64,000 nucleotides of DNA from an uncultured Anaerolineae bacterium (GCA_903838415.1 CAILYI010000195.1:1-64000), one strand, 5' to 3'. Shown: positions 44,177 through 53,365, counted from the first letter of the stretch. Numbers and translations are program-made. The notes: generated by a model not told the origin, from the sequence alone.

Positions 44177-44667
44177 AGCCGCACCTCTTTGTAGAGTTGA
44201 GCGATTTTTTCAAGATATTCTTCGTCGGCTTCCGCCAGCGTCAGGGCCTGGGGTGCGCAGGCCTTGACGCACAGCGGGTCTTCGCAGACTTCGCATTTGA
44301 CCGCTTTTCCGTCCGTCAGGAACACGGCTTGATATTCGCAGGCCCGCACGCATTTGCCGCAGCCGGTGCAGGTTTCTTCGTTGATTTCCACGATATTCGT
44401 CTGCGGGTTGCGAGTGATGCAGCCTTCCACGGGACAGGCCGTTATGCAGGCAGCCGCATCACGAGGTAGTCCTGGTTCCTGTACGGGACATTGGAAGCAG
44501 ACATGCGCGGCATACAGGGTATCGTCTTCGTTTTGCGCTACGCGGATGCGGGCAATCGATGGGCGCGCTTCCACCACACCGCCTTTGCTAAACGTCAGCG
44601 AGCAGTAGAGAGTGCAAAGATGGCAAAACGTGCAACGCTCTTGTTCGAAAACGATGATGCGACTCAA
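44173..44667 (-). CDS. polyferredoxin subunit, four [4Fe-4S] sites (AOR electron carrier)
   Basis: A 164-residue iron-sulfur protein of the HycB/AOR-associated type. Cysteine groups are CTFCHLCTLYC, CFQC with CITACPVEGC, CTGCGKCVRAC and CEVCEDPLCVKAC, enough for four cubane clusters. No signal peptide or Tat motif is seen, so it is cytoplasmic. Tight coupling to the AOR gene marks it as the electron acceptor/donor of that enzyme. Confidence 0.9.
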   Translation of the reverse strand: MSRIIVFEQERCTFCHLCTLYCSLTFSKGGVVEARPSIARIRVAQNEDDTLYAAHVCFQCPVQEPGLPRDAAACITACPVEGCITRNPQTNIVEINEETCTGCGKCVRACEYQAVFLTDGKAVKCEVCEDPLCVKACAPQALTLAEADEEYLEKIAQLYKEVRL

Positions 44668-44670
44668 GGT

Positions 44671-45888
44671 TCACACTCCCACGCAGTTTTTGATCAGGCG
44701 CTCGAATTCGGGTGTGCGGCTGACGGAAACGGGATTGAAAACCATCGTGCCGTCTTCCATGCTTTGTTCAGTGAGTTGGTCGATGGTGGCGTCGTCGGTG
44801 GGGAAGCCGTATTCCTTGTAGGTGGTTTTTACGCCAACTTTGGCGTAAAGTTCCCTGAGCGCTTCGATGGCGCGGCGCCCCATCACTTCATCGGACGCGC
44901 CGTCATCCTTGACGCCCAACGCGCGCGCCACACTGGCATAGTGATGCGGAACTGCCTGCATGTTGTATTCCATCACATAGAGATTGGCGATGGCCACCGC
45001 CACACCGTGGTGGATGTGATGCAGCGCGCCAGCCGTGTGACCAATTCCATGGTCCGCGCCGGGCAGCGCAGTTTGGAAGGCAATGCCGCCCATGTTGGCA
45101 GCGATCAGCAGCTTGGAACGCGCTTCGAGTTCATTGGAATTATCGTGATAAGCGGCTTCGATGTTGTCTGCCACCATCTCAATCGCCCGCAGAGAAATCG
45201 CGCCGGAGATATCCTGCCGCTGGTCGGAGACGAAACTGCCGATGCAGTGCGTCATCGCGTCAAGCGCGGTGCCTGCCACGATGTGCGCTGGAAGCGTGCG
45301 CGTACATTCAGGGTCAAGCACCGCCACGCGCGGGATGAATTTATAGTCGCCGCAAATAATTTTCTTTTTCTTCGGGCGGTCCATGATGACCGCGCCCCAC
45401 GTCACTTCGGAACCTGTGCCGCAAGTGGTGGGAATGCAGATGATCGGCTTGGTTTCCTTCTGCACCATGTAGAAACCTTCGTAGTCCTCGACCTGCCCGC
45501 CCTCAGATTCGATGACCGCTGCCATTTTGGTCACGTCAATGACCGAGCCGCCGCCCAGCGCAATCCAAAAATCAATTTTGGCCTCGCTGGCGAGCTTCGC
45601 GATCTCGTAGACCTGTTCCTTGTCCGATTCGGGTAGGACGCTGTCGAAGACCGCCACCACTTCGCGCGACGAACCTTTGAGCGCATTGAGCAGGTAATCC
45701 AGTATGCCCGCGCTTTTGACGCCCGCGTCAGTAATCACCATGACCCTGTCCTTGCCCTCGAACTTCCAGTCCAGGTCCAGGTCAGACGGCAAATCGTTGA
45801 CCTTCCCATTACCGAATACGATGCGTGTTGGATTCCACCACTGGAATTCAGCACTGTGCACGGGCACATTACGATTGATCAGACCCAT
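44671..45888 (-). CDS. iron-containing (group III) alcohol dehydrogenase
   Basis: A 405-residue NAD(P)-dependent dehydrogenase. It has GGGSVIDVTK for cofactor binding, TTCGTGSEVTW, and metal ligands in GTALDAMTHCIGS and GADHGIGHTAGALHHIHHG. It interconverts an alcohol and an aldehyde. Followed 3 nt later by the AOR ferredoxin gene, it fits an alcohol-aldehyde-acid oxidation chain ahead of CoA activation. Confidence 0.9.
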   Translation of the reverse strand: MGLINRNVPVHSAEFQWWNPTRIVFGNGKVNDLPSDLDLDWKFEGKDRVMVITDAGVKSAGILDYLLNALKGSSREVVAVFDSVLPESDKEQVYEIAKLASEAKIDFWIALGGGSVIDVTKMAAVIESEGGQVEDYEGFYMVQKETKPIICIPTTCGTGSEVTWGAVIMDRPKKKKIICGDYKFIPRVAVLDPECTRTLPAHIVAGTALDAMTHCIGSFVSDQRQDISGAISLRAIEMVADNIEAAYHDNSNELEARSKLLIAANMGGIAFQTALPGADHGIGHTAGALHHIHHGVAVAIANLYVMEYNMQAVPHHYASVARALGVKDDGASDEVMGRRAIEALRELYAKVGVKTTYKEYGFPTDDATIDQLTEQSMEDGTMVFNPVSVSRTPEFERLIKNCVGV

Positions 45889-45936
45889 CCTCCGCCTCCT
45901 TTTGAAATCCTTTGAAAAAAATTTGTTTGATGCCGG

Positions 45937-47733
45937 TCATCCCAAAAATTTTGTATCCAGTTCAACCGTCAAACTGGACGTGTCCATCAAGATACTGGTC
46001 AATGCCAGGGTCTTGGGCAACTCATAGCGGAAAAAATATCTCAGTGTGTGAAGTTTTCCCTGGTAGAAATCCGTCTCCGCCGGGGATTTTTCCAGCGCGG
46101 CGTGAGCGCTGAGGCCTTGAATCAGCCACTGCCAGGCCATCGTGATGACGCCAAACAGCTCCAGATAAAGCGTGGCATCGGCCAGGAAATGTTCCGTCCC
46201 GGCGGATTGCGACAGGCCGATTAGATGGGTGGTCACCTGCTCCAGGCTGGTCAGCGCCGCTTCGAGCTGGTTGGCCAGCGGCTGGAAGGTTGAAATCGCA
46301 CGGGCGCGCTCCAGCGTCTGACGGATTTCTGCCAGGTAAAGCTGGAAGGCCGCCCCGTCTTTGATGGTCACTTTGCGGCCCAATAAATCCATGCCATGAA
46401 TGCCGGTCGTGCCTTCGTGGATGGGATGAATGCGCGCGTCGCGGTAATACTGCTCGACCGGGAAATCGTCGCAGTAGCCGTATCCGCCCAGGCATTGCAG
46501 ACTCTGGCTGACGGATTGAATACCCATCTCGGACGGGTACGTCTTGGCAATCGGGGTCAGCAGATCGAGCAGGAGTTCGTACCGGCGTTTTTCGTCGCCA
46601 TCCGGCAGCACTTTGACCAGGTCGGCGTAGTACGAGCACTGCATCAACAAGGAGAGCGAACCTTCGACGACGGCTTTCTGGAACAGCAGCATGCGCTTCA
46701 CGTCAGCATGTTCGATGATGGGCGTCTGTGGCTTGGACGGGTCTTTCTCGGTCGGTTTGCGGCCCTGCAGGCGTTGGCGGGTGTAATCCAGCGCGGTGTA
46801 ATAGGCCGCGGAGGCAATCGCCGCCGCGCCCATGCCTACTCCCAGGCGAGCTTCGTTCATCATCTGGAACATGTAGCGCAGTCCCTGGTGCGGCTCGCCC
46901 ACTAGGTAGCCGCGGCAGTCGTTGTTCTCGCCGATGCTCAGCCCGAGAATGGGCGCGCCGCGATAACCCATCTTGTGATAGACCTCGCTGGCGGCGACAT
47001 CGTTCGAGACGAGTTTGCCGTTTTCGATGCGTTTCTTCGGCACCACAAACAGCGAAATGCCCTTTACGCCGGGCGGCCCGCCGGGGATTTTGGCCAGCAT
47101 GAGGTGGATGATGTTATCCACGCCGTCATGCTCTCCGGCGGAAGTGAAAATCTTGCGTCCGCGCATTTTGTAATGGCCGTTGGCGGTCGGTTCGGCGGTG
47201 GTTGTCAGGTCGGTTAGGGAACTGCCAGCCTGCGGCTCGGTCAACGCCATGGTGCCCTGCCATTCGCCGCTCAACAGTTTGGGGATGTAGGCGTCGATCA
47301 ATTCCTGTGAGCCAAAGTTGATGATCAGTCCCGCCGCGCCTTTGGAGAGGCCCGGATAGATAATTGCGGAGTAATTTGCGGCGGAAAAGACAAAGCTGCA
47401 GGCGTTATCCAGCATCAAGGGAAGCTGGAAGCCGCCGACAGATTCGGGGTGGATCGACCCAATCCAGCCGCCTTCGCCAAAGTCGCGCAGAATCTTGCGC
47501 ACCGCCGGATGCACTTTGACGGTACCAGCGGCCAGTTCCGGTGGCTGGCGGTCCATCTCCGCCAGGATGGGCAGGAAGGTTTCCTCGGCCATTTTCAGGC
47601 TGGTTTCCAGCACCATCGTGAACATCTGCCGGTCATGTTCGCGGTAATAGGCGTGTTTTGTCAGGGAGAGGAGATCGAATACCTCGTAGAGCAGAAATTC
47701 CAGGTTGCGTTTGCTGACAAATCTGGCGGTCAT
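45937..47733 (-). CDS. acyl-CoA dehydrogenase, long (DmdC/FadE5-like) form
   Basis: A 598-residue flavoprotein making the alpha-beta double bond in an acyl-CoA. It has the FAD and substrate block MALTEPQAGSSLTDL, KIFTSAGEHD, and the late YYRDARIHPIHEGTTGIHG followed by MDLLGRK with the catalytic base region. A C-terminal extension of about 130 residues is typical of the 600-residue group. The start overlaps the MaoC-gene stop by ATGA, tying it to that module. Confidence 0.92.
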   Translation of the reverse strand: MTARFVSKRNLEFLLYEVFDLLSLTKHAYYREHDRQMFTMVLETSLKMAEETFLPILAEMDRQPPELAAGTVKVHPAVRKILRDFGEGGWIGSIHPESVGGFQLPLMLDNACSFVFSAANYSAIIYPGLSKGAAGLIINFGSQELIDAYIPKLLSGEWQGTMALTEPQAGSSLTDLTTTAEPTANGHYKMRGRKIFTSAGEHDGVDNIIHLMLAKIPGGPPGVKGISLFVVPKKRIENGKLVSNDVAASEVYHKMGYRGAPILGLSIGENNDCRGYLVGEPHQGLRYMFQMMNEARLGVGMGAAAIASAAYYTALDYTRQRLQGRKPTEKDPSKPQTPIIEHADVKRMLLFQKAVVEGSLSLLMQCSYYADLVKVLPDGDEKRRYELLLDLLTPIAKTYPSEMGIQSVSQSLQCLGGYGYCDDFPVEQYYRDARIHPIHEGTTGIHGMDLLGRKVTIKDGAAFQLYLAEIRQTLERARAISTFQPLANQLEAALTSLEQVTTHLIGLSQSAGTEHFLADATLYLELFGVITMAWQWLIQGLSAHAALEKSPAETDFYQGKLHTLRYFFRYELPKTLALTSILMDTSSLTVELDTKFLG

Positions 47734-48209
47734 GCTTGGGGCTCCTGAGTGGGTCTTCTTCCGGCTACCGCGCGGGCGGTGAAAACGACAACGTCATCGT
47801 TCCTTTGATTTTGAATATTGTAGACGGCGGAAATCACGCCGCGCGCCTCATCTTTGACATCCAGTGCGGAGATTTTCATTGCGCAGTGGATGGTGTCGCC
47901 GATTTTGACGGGGTTGTAAAAGCGGACGCTGTCCATGCCGTAAAAGGCGATGAAAGATTTCGGCAGGTGGACGTGTTCTCCGAGCCGAAAGAGCAGGGCG
48001 GTGCCGATGGCGAGAGTCAACATGCCGTGTGCGATGCGTTCGCCAAATGGCGTGGATTTGGCGTACTCGACGTCGGTATGGAGCGGATGCCAGTCGCCCG
48101 TCAGCGAGGCGAAGTTGATAATATCCGCTTCGGTGATGGTGCGCGCCGGGGAGACAAAGCGCTCGCCCAGGGTGTAATCCTCGAAATAGAGTTTTTCCAC
48201 GCCGCTCAC
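47730..48209 (-). CDS. MaoC-like enoyl-CoA hydratase
   Basis: A 159-residue hot-dog-fold hydratase. Catalytic Asp and His are in SLTGDWHPLHTDVEYA, followed by FGERIAHGMLTLAIG. It would add water to an enoyl-CoA to give a 3-hydroxyacyl-CoA. It overlaps DUF35 and acyl-CoA dehydrogenase genes by ATGA on each side. In cholesterol side-chain breakdown ChsH2 is a MaoC domain fused to DUF35, so this adjacency is meaningful. Confidence 0.9.
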   Translation of the reverse strand: MSGVEKLYFEDYTLGERFVSPARTITEADIINFASLTGDWHPLHTDVEYAKSTPFGERIAHGMLTLAIGTALLFRLGEHVHLPKSFIAFYGMDSVRFYNPVKIGDTIHCAMKISALDVKDEARGVISAVYNIQNQRNDDVVVFTARAVAGRRPTQEPQA

Positions 48210-48685
48210 TCCTGTGCTGGCTTGAAATACCGAATCGCCAGAATATTCGCTTCTGGTGATTCGGCAAAGACGGGTTGCATGCGCAGGCCGATTTTTAGAT
48301 CTTCAAAATCCACTTCGCTGAGCAGATGCGCCATGCCTGTGTCCGCGCCGTCGAGTTTGATGATGCCGTAGAGCACCGGCGCGGACGGAAGCGGCTGGGG
48401 TGGGGTGTAATTCGGGCTGGTGAAGGTTTCCAGCGTGCCGAGCGGCCCGATTTCCAACAGGTCACTCTCCGAAAGCTGGGAGAAGCAGCGTCCGCAGGTG
48501 TTGCGCGGCGGCCAGTAGGTCAGGTTGCATTTCGGGCAGTGACTACCGAGGATTTTTTGCTCGTCGCGCAGGGCGATGAAAAAGCGGCTGCCAACTCTCC
48601 CAGCGTAATAGCGGCTGGAAGCGGTGATGTGCTGGTCAACCTCGAAGGAGTCCCGTTTCTCGGACGGGGCAAAAATGTCGGTCAT
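48206..48685 (-). CDS. DUF35 OB-fold protein with zinc ribbon (copy 4)
   Basis: A 159-residue protein with zinc ribbon CPKCNLTYWPPRNTCGRC and OB-fold (GTLETFTSPNYTP, VLYGIIKLDGADTG). Its start overlaps the stop of another DUF35 gene and its own stop overlaps the MaoC start, both by ATGA. It is likely to bridge the hydratase and a thiolase-like enzyme. Confidence 0.87.
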   Translation of the reverse strand: MTDIFAPSEKRDSFEVDQHITASSRYYAGRVGSRFFIALRDEQKILGSHCPKCNLTYWPPRNTCGRCFSQLSESDLLEIGPLGTLETFTSPNYTPPQPLPSAPVLYGIIKLDGADTGMAHLLSEVDFEDLKIGLRMQPVFAESPEANILAIRYFKPAQE

Positions 48686-49155
48686 GCTTCACCTATCGGA
48701 GCGAAGTGCAGGATGTCGTTCAGGTCGCCCGTGCGTTCTGCCTGTGGACGCAGGATGGCGCGCACGCGCATGCCCACCCGCACCTTTTGAATGTCGGGTT
48801 CGACATCAATAAAATGCTCGATGGTTGAGTAGGCGCCGTCGAGCCGCACGATGCCGTAGGTGTAGGGCGTTTTGTGCGTCTGTCCGGTGGTCGGGTCGGT
48901 CAGCGGCAGGTGGACGATGCTGAAGCCCATCAGCATGCCTTCAGGGCTGAGCTCAATCCACTCGCCATTTTTGACATGACAGGCGGCGCAGACGATGCGC
49001 GGCGGCATTTGCACCCGTCCGCAGCTGGGGCATTTAATGCCGAAAAATTTTCCATTGTCGCGCAGCTCGGTCAGGAAGCGCGCCATGTAGCCGCCCGCCG
49101 CGAAGCGATAGGGCACATCCACAATCATGGGAATGTTGACGAGTTCACTGTCCAT
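48682..49155 (-). CDS. DUF35 OB-fold protein with zinc ribbon (copy 3)
   Basis: A 157-residue protein with zinc ribbon CPSCGRVQMPPRIVCAAC and OB-fold (GMLMGFSIVHLPL, YTYGIVRLDGAYS). The ATG at 49155 overlaps the type A thiolase-like stop (TGATG). It corresponds by position to DUF35 copy 1 in the first module and is probably the dedicated partner of the adjacent thiolase-like pair. Confidence 0.87.
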   Translation of the reverse strand: MDSELVNIPMIVDVPYRFAAGGYMARFLTELRDNGKFFGIKCPSCGRVQMPPRIVCAACHVKNGEWIELSPEGMLMGFSIVHLPLTDPTTGQTHKTPYTYGIVRLDGAYSTIEHFIDVEPDIQKVRVGMRVRAILRPQAERTGDLNDILHFAPIGEA

Positions 49156-50324
49156 CAGTCCTCCCACTTTTTCGAGAGCGCGGTCATGACCGTCCAGTTG
49201 GTGCCGCCGTAGGCGGTGGTCAGCGCCCAGTTGACATCCTTCGGGACCTGGTGCTCGCCCGCGTCGCCGCGGATTTGCAGGGCGGCTTCCCAGATGCGCA
49301 GCATGGCCGAGGCGCCGATGCAGTTGGTCGAAAGCACGCCGCCCGACGGGTTGACCGGGATCGGCCCGTTGATTTCGGTCTGGCCTTCTTCAATCATGCG
49401 GAAACCTTCGCCGCGTTTGCACAAGCCCAAATCCTCGTACCAGACCAGTTCCGCCCAGGTGGCGGGTTCGTAGACTTCAAAAACATCGAAAAACGTGGCG
49501 GGATTTTCCACGCCCAATTTTCTGTAGAGTTTTTCGGCGCAGACCCGCGAGAAGATTGGCCCGGTGTTGGTGACGTCGCGCCAGTTGAGTTCGAACTGCT
49601 CGTTGTGCGCCGTCTCCGTTGCGCGGATCCAAACGGGTTTCTCGCAGCGTTCGAGCGCGGTTTTCTCGTCCGCCAGGATCATGGCGCAGGCGCCGTTGGA
49701 TGTCGGGCACATATCCAGCAGGCGGATGGGATAGGCCAGCATTTTCGAGTCGAACACGTCCTGGATGGTGATATCCAGCTTCAGGTGGGCGTACGGATTC
49801 TTGCGGGCATTCTGCCGCGCCTTGACCGCTACCATCGCTGAATGTTCTTCGCGCGCGCCGAAGGCCTGCATGTACGATGCGCCCATCATGGCGAAATAGC
49901 CTACTGCCGCGCCTGCCAGCGACCGACCGTACAGCGGGTGCGCCACGCCGCTCAGGATGGCGCTGCTGTCGCCTTCTTCCTGTTTTTCAAAGCCGATGCA
50001 CAGCACCCGGTCGAACAGACCGCTGGCGATGTGATGCGCGCCCGCCACAATCGTCGTCGCGCCGACCGTGCCTCCGGTGGTGATTTTCAAGCCGGGTTTG
50101 CCATACGCGCCGGTCGCGTCCGCCAGCCAGCAGTCGGTCAGGTGACAGCCTTCAAAAAATTCCATGTTGCCCAACAGCACCGCGTCGATGTCGTCCATCG
50201 TCATGCGCGCGTCCGCCAGAGCAGCGCGCACCGCTTCGTTGACCATCTCGCCCTGATTAACGTCATGCCGGCGCGAGGCGTGAACGGTCTGCCCGCCGCC
50301 GATGATTGCCACTTTTCTTTTCAT
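49155..50324 (-). CDS. thiolase-superfamily protein without the catalytic Cys, type A (copy 2)
   Basis: A 389-residue protein clearly paralogous to the type A protein at 35558-36721. It shares the start (VAIIGxGQTxHxSRRxDVN pattern), ITTGGTVG in place of the Cys motif (81-88), and NPSGGVLSTNCIGASA at the C-terminus. The active-site Cys and GHP histidine are both missing. It overlaps the type B gene by ATGA. Retro-aldolase or non-catalytic binding roles are the main options. Confidence 0.85.
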   Translation of the reverse strand: MKRKVAIIGGGQTVHASRRHDVNQGEMVNEAVRAALADARMTMDDIDAVLLGNMEFFEGCHLTDCWLADATGAYGKPGLKITTGGTVGATTIVAGAHHIASGLFDRVLCIGFEKQEEGDSSAILSGVAHPLYGRSLAGAAVGYFAMMGASYMQAFGAREEHSAMVAVKARQNARKNPYAHLKLDITIQDVFDSKMLAYPIRLLDMCPTSNGACAMILADEKTALERCEKPVWIRATETAHNEQFELNWRDVTNTGPIFSRVCAEKLYRKLGVENPATFFDVFEVYEPATWAELVWYEDLGLCKRGEGFRMIEEGQTEINGPIPVNPSGGVLSTNCIGASAMLRIWEAALQIRGDAGEHQVPKDVNWALTTAYGGTNWTVMTALSKKWED

Positions 50325-51481
50325 CTGGACCGGGCCTCCCGTCCCAATACGATGACGCATTGATGCTGGCCGCAAAATCCGCTGTGACCTTGCGCCACGG
50401 CGATATCCACATCTTTGACTTGATATTCCCCGGCCTGCCCCATGATCTGGTTGGCGGCTTCCGCCACCCGGTTCAGCCCCGCCACATTGGCCGGGACTCC
50501 GCCCAGCAAGCCCCCCGAAGGATTGACCGGCAGTTCACCGGAACGGGCGGTCAATCCTTCGTCAGTGATGCGGCCTGCTTCCCCTCGTTTACACAGGCCC
50601 AAACCCTCCAGCCAGAGCAGTTCCTGGTAGGAGAATTCATCCCCCAGTTCAACCAAATCCACTTGGCGGCGCGGATCGTTGATCCCGGCCATGCGGTAGG
50701 CCATCGCGGAGGCCTTTTCCAGTGCCATGCAGTCCGCCAGGTCGCGGTCGCCGAGATAGTGCGCATCGTAACAGGAGCCGATGCCCAAAATCCAGGCGGG
50801 ATGGTCGGTGATTTGTTTGGCGCGTTCTTCGGAGGCCATGATCAGGGCCACGGCGCCATCGGTATCGGGAGCAAGATCCAGCGCGCGCAGCGGGTCGGCG
50901 ATCAGCGGCGCTGCCAGAATTTCATCCAGCGACAAATCCCTGCCGTTATGCATGACCGGGTTGAGTCGCGCGTTGGAGAGATTTTTCAGCACCACGCGCG
51001 CCGCCTGCGCTTCAGTAATTCCATACACTGACATGTAGCGCCGCGCCTGCAGCGCTGCCGCCGTGGTGAAATCAAATCCAAGCATGCGGGTGTAGATCGG
51101 GTCGAAGGCGGTGTTGTTGACGATGTTGCGGCTGGTTTGCGACATCTTGGTATGCGCCAGCAGCAACGTGCAGTCGAACTCGCCCGAGAGAATGCCGATG
51201 GTGGCGTAATACGCGGCGGTTGAGCCGTCCATCGCCATCTTTTCCTCGTTACGCAAATGCCCGCCGATGACATCGGTGATGCCGATGTCGGAGATGGTTT
51301 GCCCGTCCCAGATGTCGTGCGAGCAACTGATGCTGTTATCGATGTCGCGCCCGATTTCAAGTCCCGTCTGCTGAAGGACCTGCTCGATGGCTTCATACGC
51401 CAGCTCGCCAACATTGACGTCGGCGCGCTTGGGGCTGAAACGGGTCTGGGCCACACCTACAATCGCCACGCGGTCTGTCAT
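50321..51481 (-). CDS. thiolase-superfamily protein without the catalytic Cys, type B (copy 2)
   Basis: A 386-residue paralog of the type B protein at 36721-37860. The nucleophile region is MAMDGSTAAYY. The region FSYQELLWLEGLGLCKRGE matches the type B signature, and the end GHSGFCGQHQCVIVLG parallels GSHGPCGQSHCVWILG. It precedes and overlaps the type A gene, so the gene order B-A-DUF35 is the same in both modules. Confidence 0.84.
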   Translation of the reverse strand: MTDRVAIVGVAQTRFSPKRADVNVGELAYEAIEQVLQQTGLEIGRDIDNSISCSHDIWDGQTISDIGITDVIGGHLRNEEKMAMDGSTAAYYATIGILSGEFDCTLLLAHTKMSQTSRNIVNNTAFDPIYTRMLGFDFTTAAALQARRYMSVYGITEAQAARVVLKNLSNARLNPVMHNGRDLSLDEILAAPLIADPLRALDLAPDTDGAVALIMASEERAKQITDHPAWILGIGSCYDAHYLGDRDLADCMALEKASAMAYRMAGINDPRRQVDLVELGDEFSYQELLWLEGLGLCKRGEAGRITDEGLTARSGELPVNPSGGLLGGVPANVAGLNRVAEAANQIMGQAGEYQVKDVDIAVAQGHSGFCGQHQCVIVLGREARSR

Positions 51482-51507
51482 TGCTCTCCTTTGGTCTTTA
51501 TCAATTC

Positions 51508-51595
51508 ACCACAGATAAACACTGATGAACGCTGATTTTTGGCTGAAAATCTAACCAAGGTCCTTAAAGCCTTTTTATCTGTGTTTATCTGTGGT
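51508..51595. repeat. inverted repeat of the ACCACAGATAAACAC type
   Basis: ACCACAGATAAACAC (51508-51522) and its exact reverse complement (51581-51595) flank a 58-nt centre that holds a further ACTGATGAAC unit. This is a known style of dispersed intergenic repeat. It fills the 121-bp gap between two thiolase-family genes, and its fold could weaken read-through there. Confidence 0.65.
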
Positions 51596-51602
51596 TAAAA
51601 AG

Positions 51603-52787
51603 TTAAATTCTTTCAAAAATCGTCGCAATACCCTGGCCGCCGCCGATGCACAGCGTCGCAAGTCCATACCGTCTACCAGTGCGTTTGAGTTGATGCATGA
51701 CTGCCAGCGCTAGGCGTCCGCCTGTCATGCCGTTGGGATGACCGAAGGCGATCGCGCCGCCATTGGGATTCCATTTTTCGGGGTCAACGGCATGACCTTG
51801 GCTTGCCAGAATTTTCATCACTGCCAGCGTCTGCGAGGCGAAGGCTTCGTTGCATTCAACGACATCCATGTTCGCCAGCGCCAGTCCGGTTTTCGCCAGC
51901 ACTGCCTTGACCGCATCCACGGGCGCGATGCCCATGTATTTTGGCTCGCGCGCCGTCACGGCGCAGCCGACAAAACGCGACAGCGGTGCGTATCCCAGCT
52001 CGTCCGCTTTTTCTTTCGACATGAGCAAAAGAGCCACGCCGCCATCGTTGAGTCCGGATGACGAACCTGCCGTCACGGTGCCATCTTTTTTAAAGGATGG
52101 ACGCAGGCTGGTCAGTTTTTCGAGACTGGTGGCGCGTGGATGTTCATCCCGCTCGAAGATGAGCGATTCGCCCTTCGGCTGCGGCACCGTCACCGGAACA
52201 ATTTCCTCGCTGAAATATCCCGCTTCGATGGCGGCGATGGCGTGTTCCTGGCTGCGCAGGCTGAACCGATCCTGCTCCTCACGTGTGATGTCGAATTCTT
52301 CCGCCAGTCCTTCGGCGATGATGCCCATCGGGACATCGGTATCCGCATCCGGGCCGACTTCGCGCGTGATCCAGGCGTTCGGCGTCAGCGCGAAGGGCGT
52401 TTTCTGGCGCTGCATCAGGTGCGGTTGGGTGCTCCAGCTTTCGCATCCGCCCGCGATGTAAACATCCCCAAACTCGGCGCGGATGAAGGCCGCCGCGGTG
52501 TTGATGGTTTGCAGCGCGGAGCCGCACTGCCGCTCGACAGTCTGCGCGGGCACCGAGAGAGGAAATCCCGCCTTGAGCGCCGCCCAGCGTCCGATATTGA
52601 CCGCCGCGTTATTGGTGCAGGCGTGACCGATGAGAATGTCGTTCACCATCTCAGGGTTGAGCCTGGTTTTTTCGAGCAAACCTTTCAGGGCAAAGGCCGC
52701 CAACTCCTCCGGGCGGAAGGATGACAAAGAGCCGCCCATCCGTCCAATGGCTGTCCGCGCGCCGTCAATGATGACCACTTCTTTCAT
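51603..52787 (-). CDS. acetyl-CoA acyltransferase (FadA/AtoB-type thiolase), catalytically complete
   Basis: A 394-residue thiolase. Nucleophilic Cys88 is in VERQCGSAL. NEAFASQ, FGHPNGMTGG and the second Cys in LCIGGGQG are present. The ATG at 52787 gives the standard MKEVVIIDGARTAIGR start. It would carry out the final thiolytic step on straight-chain 3-ketoacyl-CoA. Confidence 0.92.
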   Translation of the reverse strand: MKEVVIIDGARTAIGRMGGSLSSFRPEELAAFALKGLLEKTRLNPEMVNDILIGHACTNNAAVNIGRWAALKAGFPLSVPAQTVERQCGSALQTINTAAAFIRAEFGDVYIAGGCESWSTQPHLMQRQKTPFALTPNAWITREVGPDADTDVPMGIIAEGLAEEFDITREEQDRFSLRSQEHAIAAIEAGYFSEEIVPVTVPQPKGESLIFERDEHPRATSLEKLTSLRPSFKKDGTVTAGSSSGLNDGGVALLLMSKEKADELGYAPLSRFVGCAVTAREPKYMGIAPVDAVKAVLAKTGLALANMDVVECNEAFASQTLAVMKILASQGHAVDPEKWNPNGGAIAFGHPNGMTGGRLALAVMHQLKRTGRRYGLATLCIGGGQGIATIFERI

Positions 52788-52813
52788 GGGTTTCTTCCCT
52801 CTCTTGCGAAGCG

Positions 52814-53356
52814 TTATTCCGCAAGGTTGAAGTAAATATCTGTCGGCTGGAGTTTCGAGTTGCGCCGATAGCGCCCCAGCACCTTTTTGCCGATCCAACT
52901 GATGTCAGCCTGATCCGTGTCAACGCCCAATAAGCGGCCCAGGAAAAGGGTGTCGCACTGCTCAAACTCGACCTGAATCAAAACGTAGGGGCATTCGGGC
53001 AAAAAGGCTTCCGAACCAAAATGGCAAACGGTGAAAGCATGGATCACGCCGCGAGGTTCAATTTCCACCCACTCGGTTTCCTTGCCGGAATACATATCGT
53101 GGGCGCGCGGGGTGGCGTAGGTATAGCCGCTCTCCGGCTCCCGGCAGACGATGAAACGCTTGTTGGTCAGGGCCGCGAAGAAGGGCGAATCCTTGCCGTA
53201 CGAGTAGTTGTAATCGATGGAATAGGGGGCTTTGATCACGATCGGCGACATCGTTTTCAGGGAGGAAAGATCATCGCCGCTGGGGAAGGGCAGCCCGTAG
53301 ACGGTGGTGCCTTCCAGGTTTTCTTCGATAATAGGGGAAATGTTTTTCTTGGACAT
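52814..53356 (-). CDS. OB-fold (DUF35-like) protein lacking the zinc ribbon
   Basis: A 180-residue protein coupled to the SCPx-like gene (9 nt gap). The C-terminal half reads as a DUF35-type OB-fold (GVIHAFTVCHFG, YVLIQVEFEQCDTLFLGRL). The zinc-ribbon position has only one Cys (FIVCREPESGYTYATP) and no CxxC pair. An N-terminal extension of about 45 residues is unlike the other four copies. It is probably the partner of the adjacent thiolase-like protein, in a metal-free form. Confidence 0.72.
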   Translation of the reverse strand: MSKKNISPIIEENLEGTTVYGLPFPSGDDLSSLKTMSPIVIKAPYSIDYNYSYGKDSPFFAALTNKRFIVCREPESGYTYATPRAHDMYSGKETEWVEIEPRGVIHAFTVCHFGSEAFLPECPYVLIQVEFEQCDTLFLGRLLGVDTDQADISWIGKKVLGRYRRNSKLQPTDIYFNLAE

Positions 53357-53365
53357 GGGAGTCTC

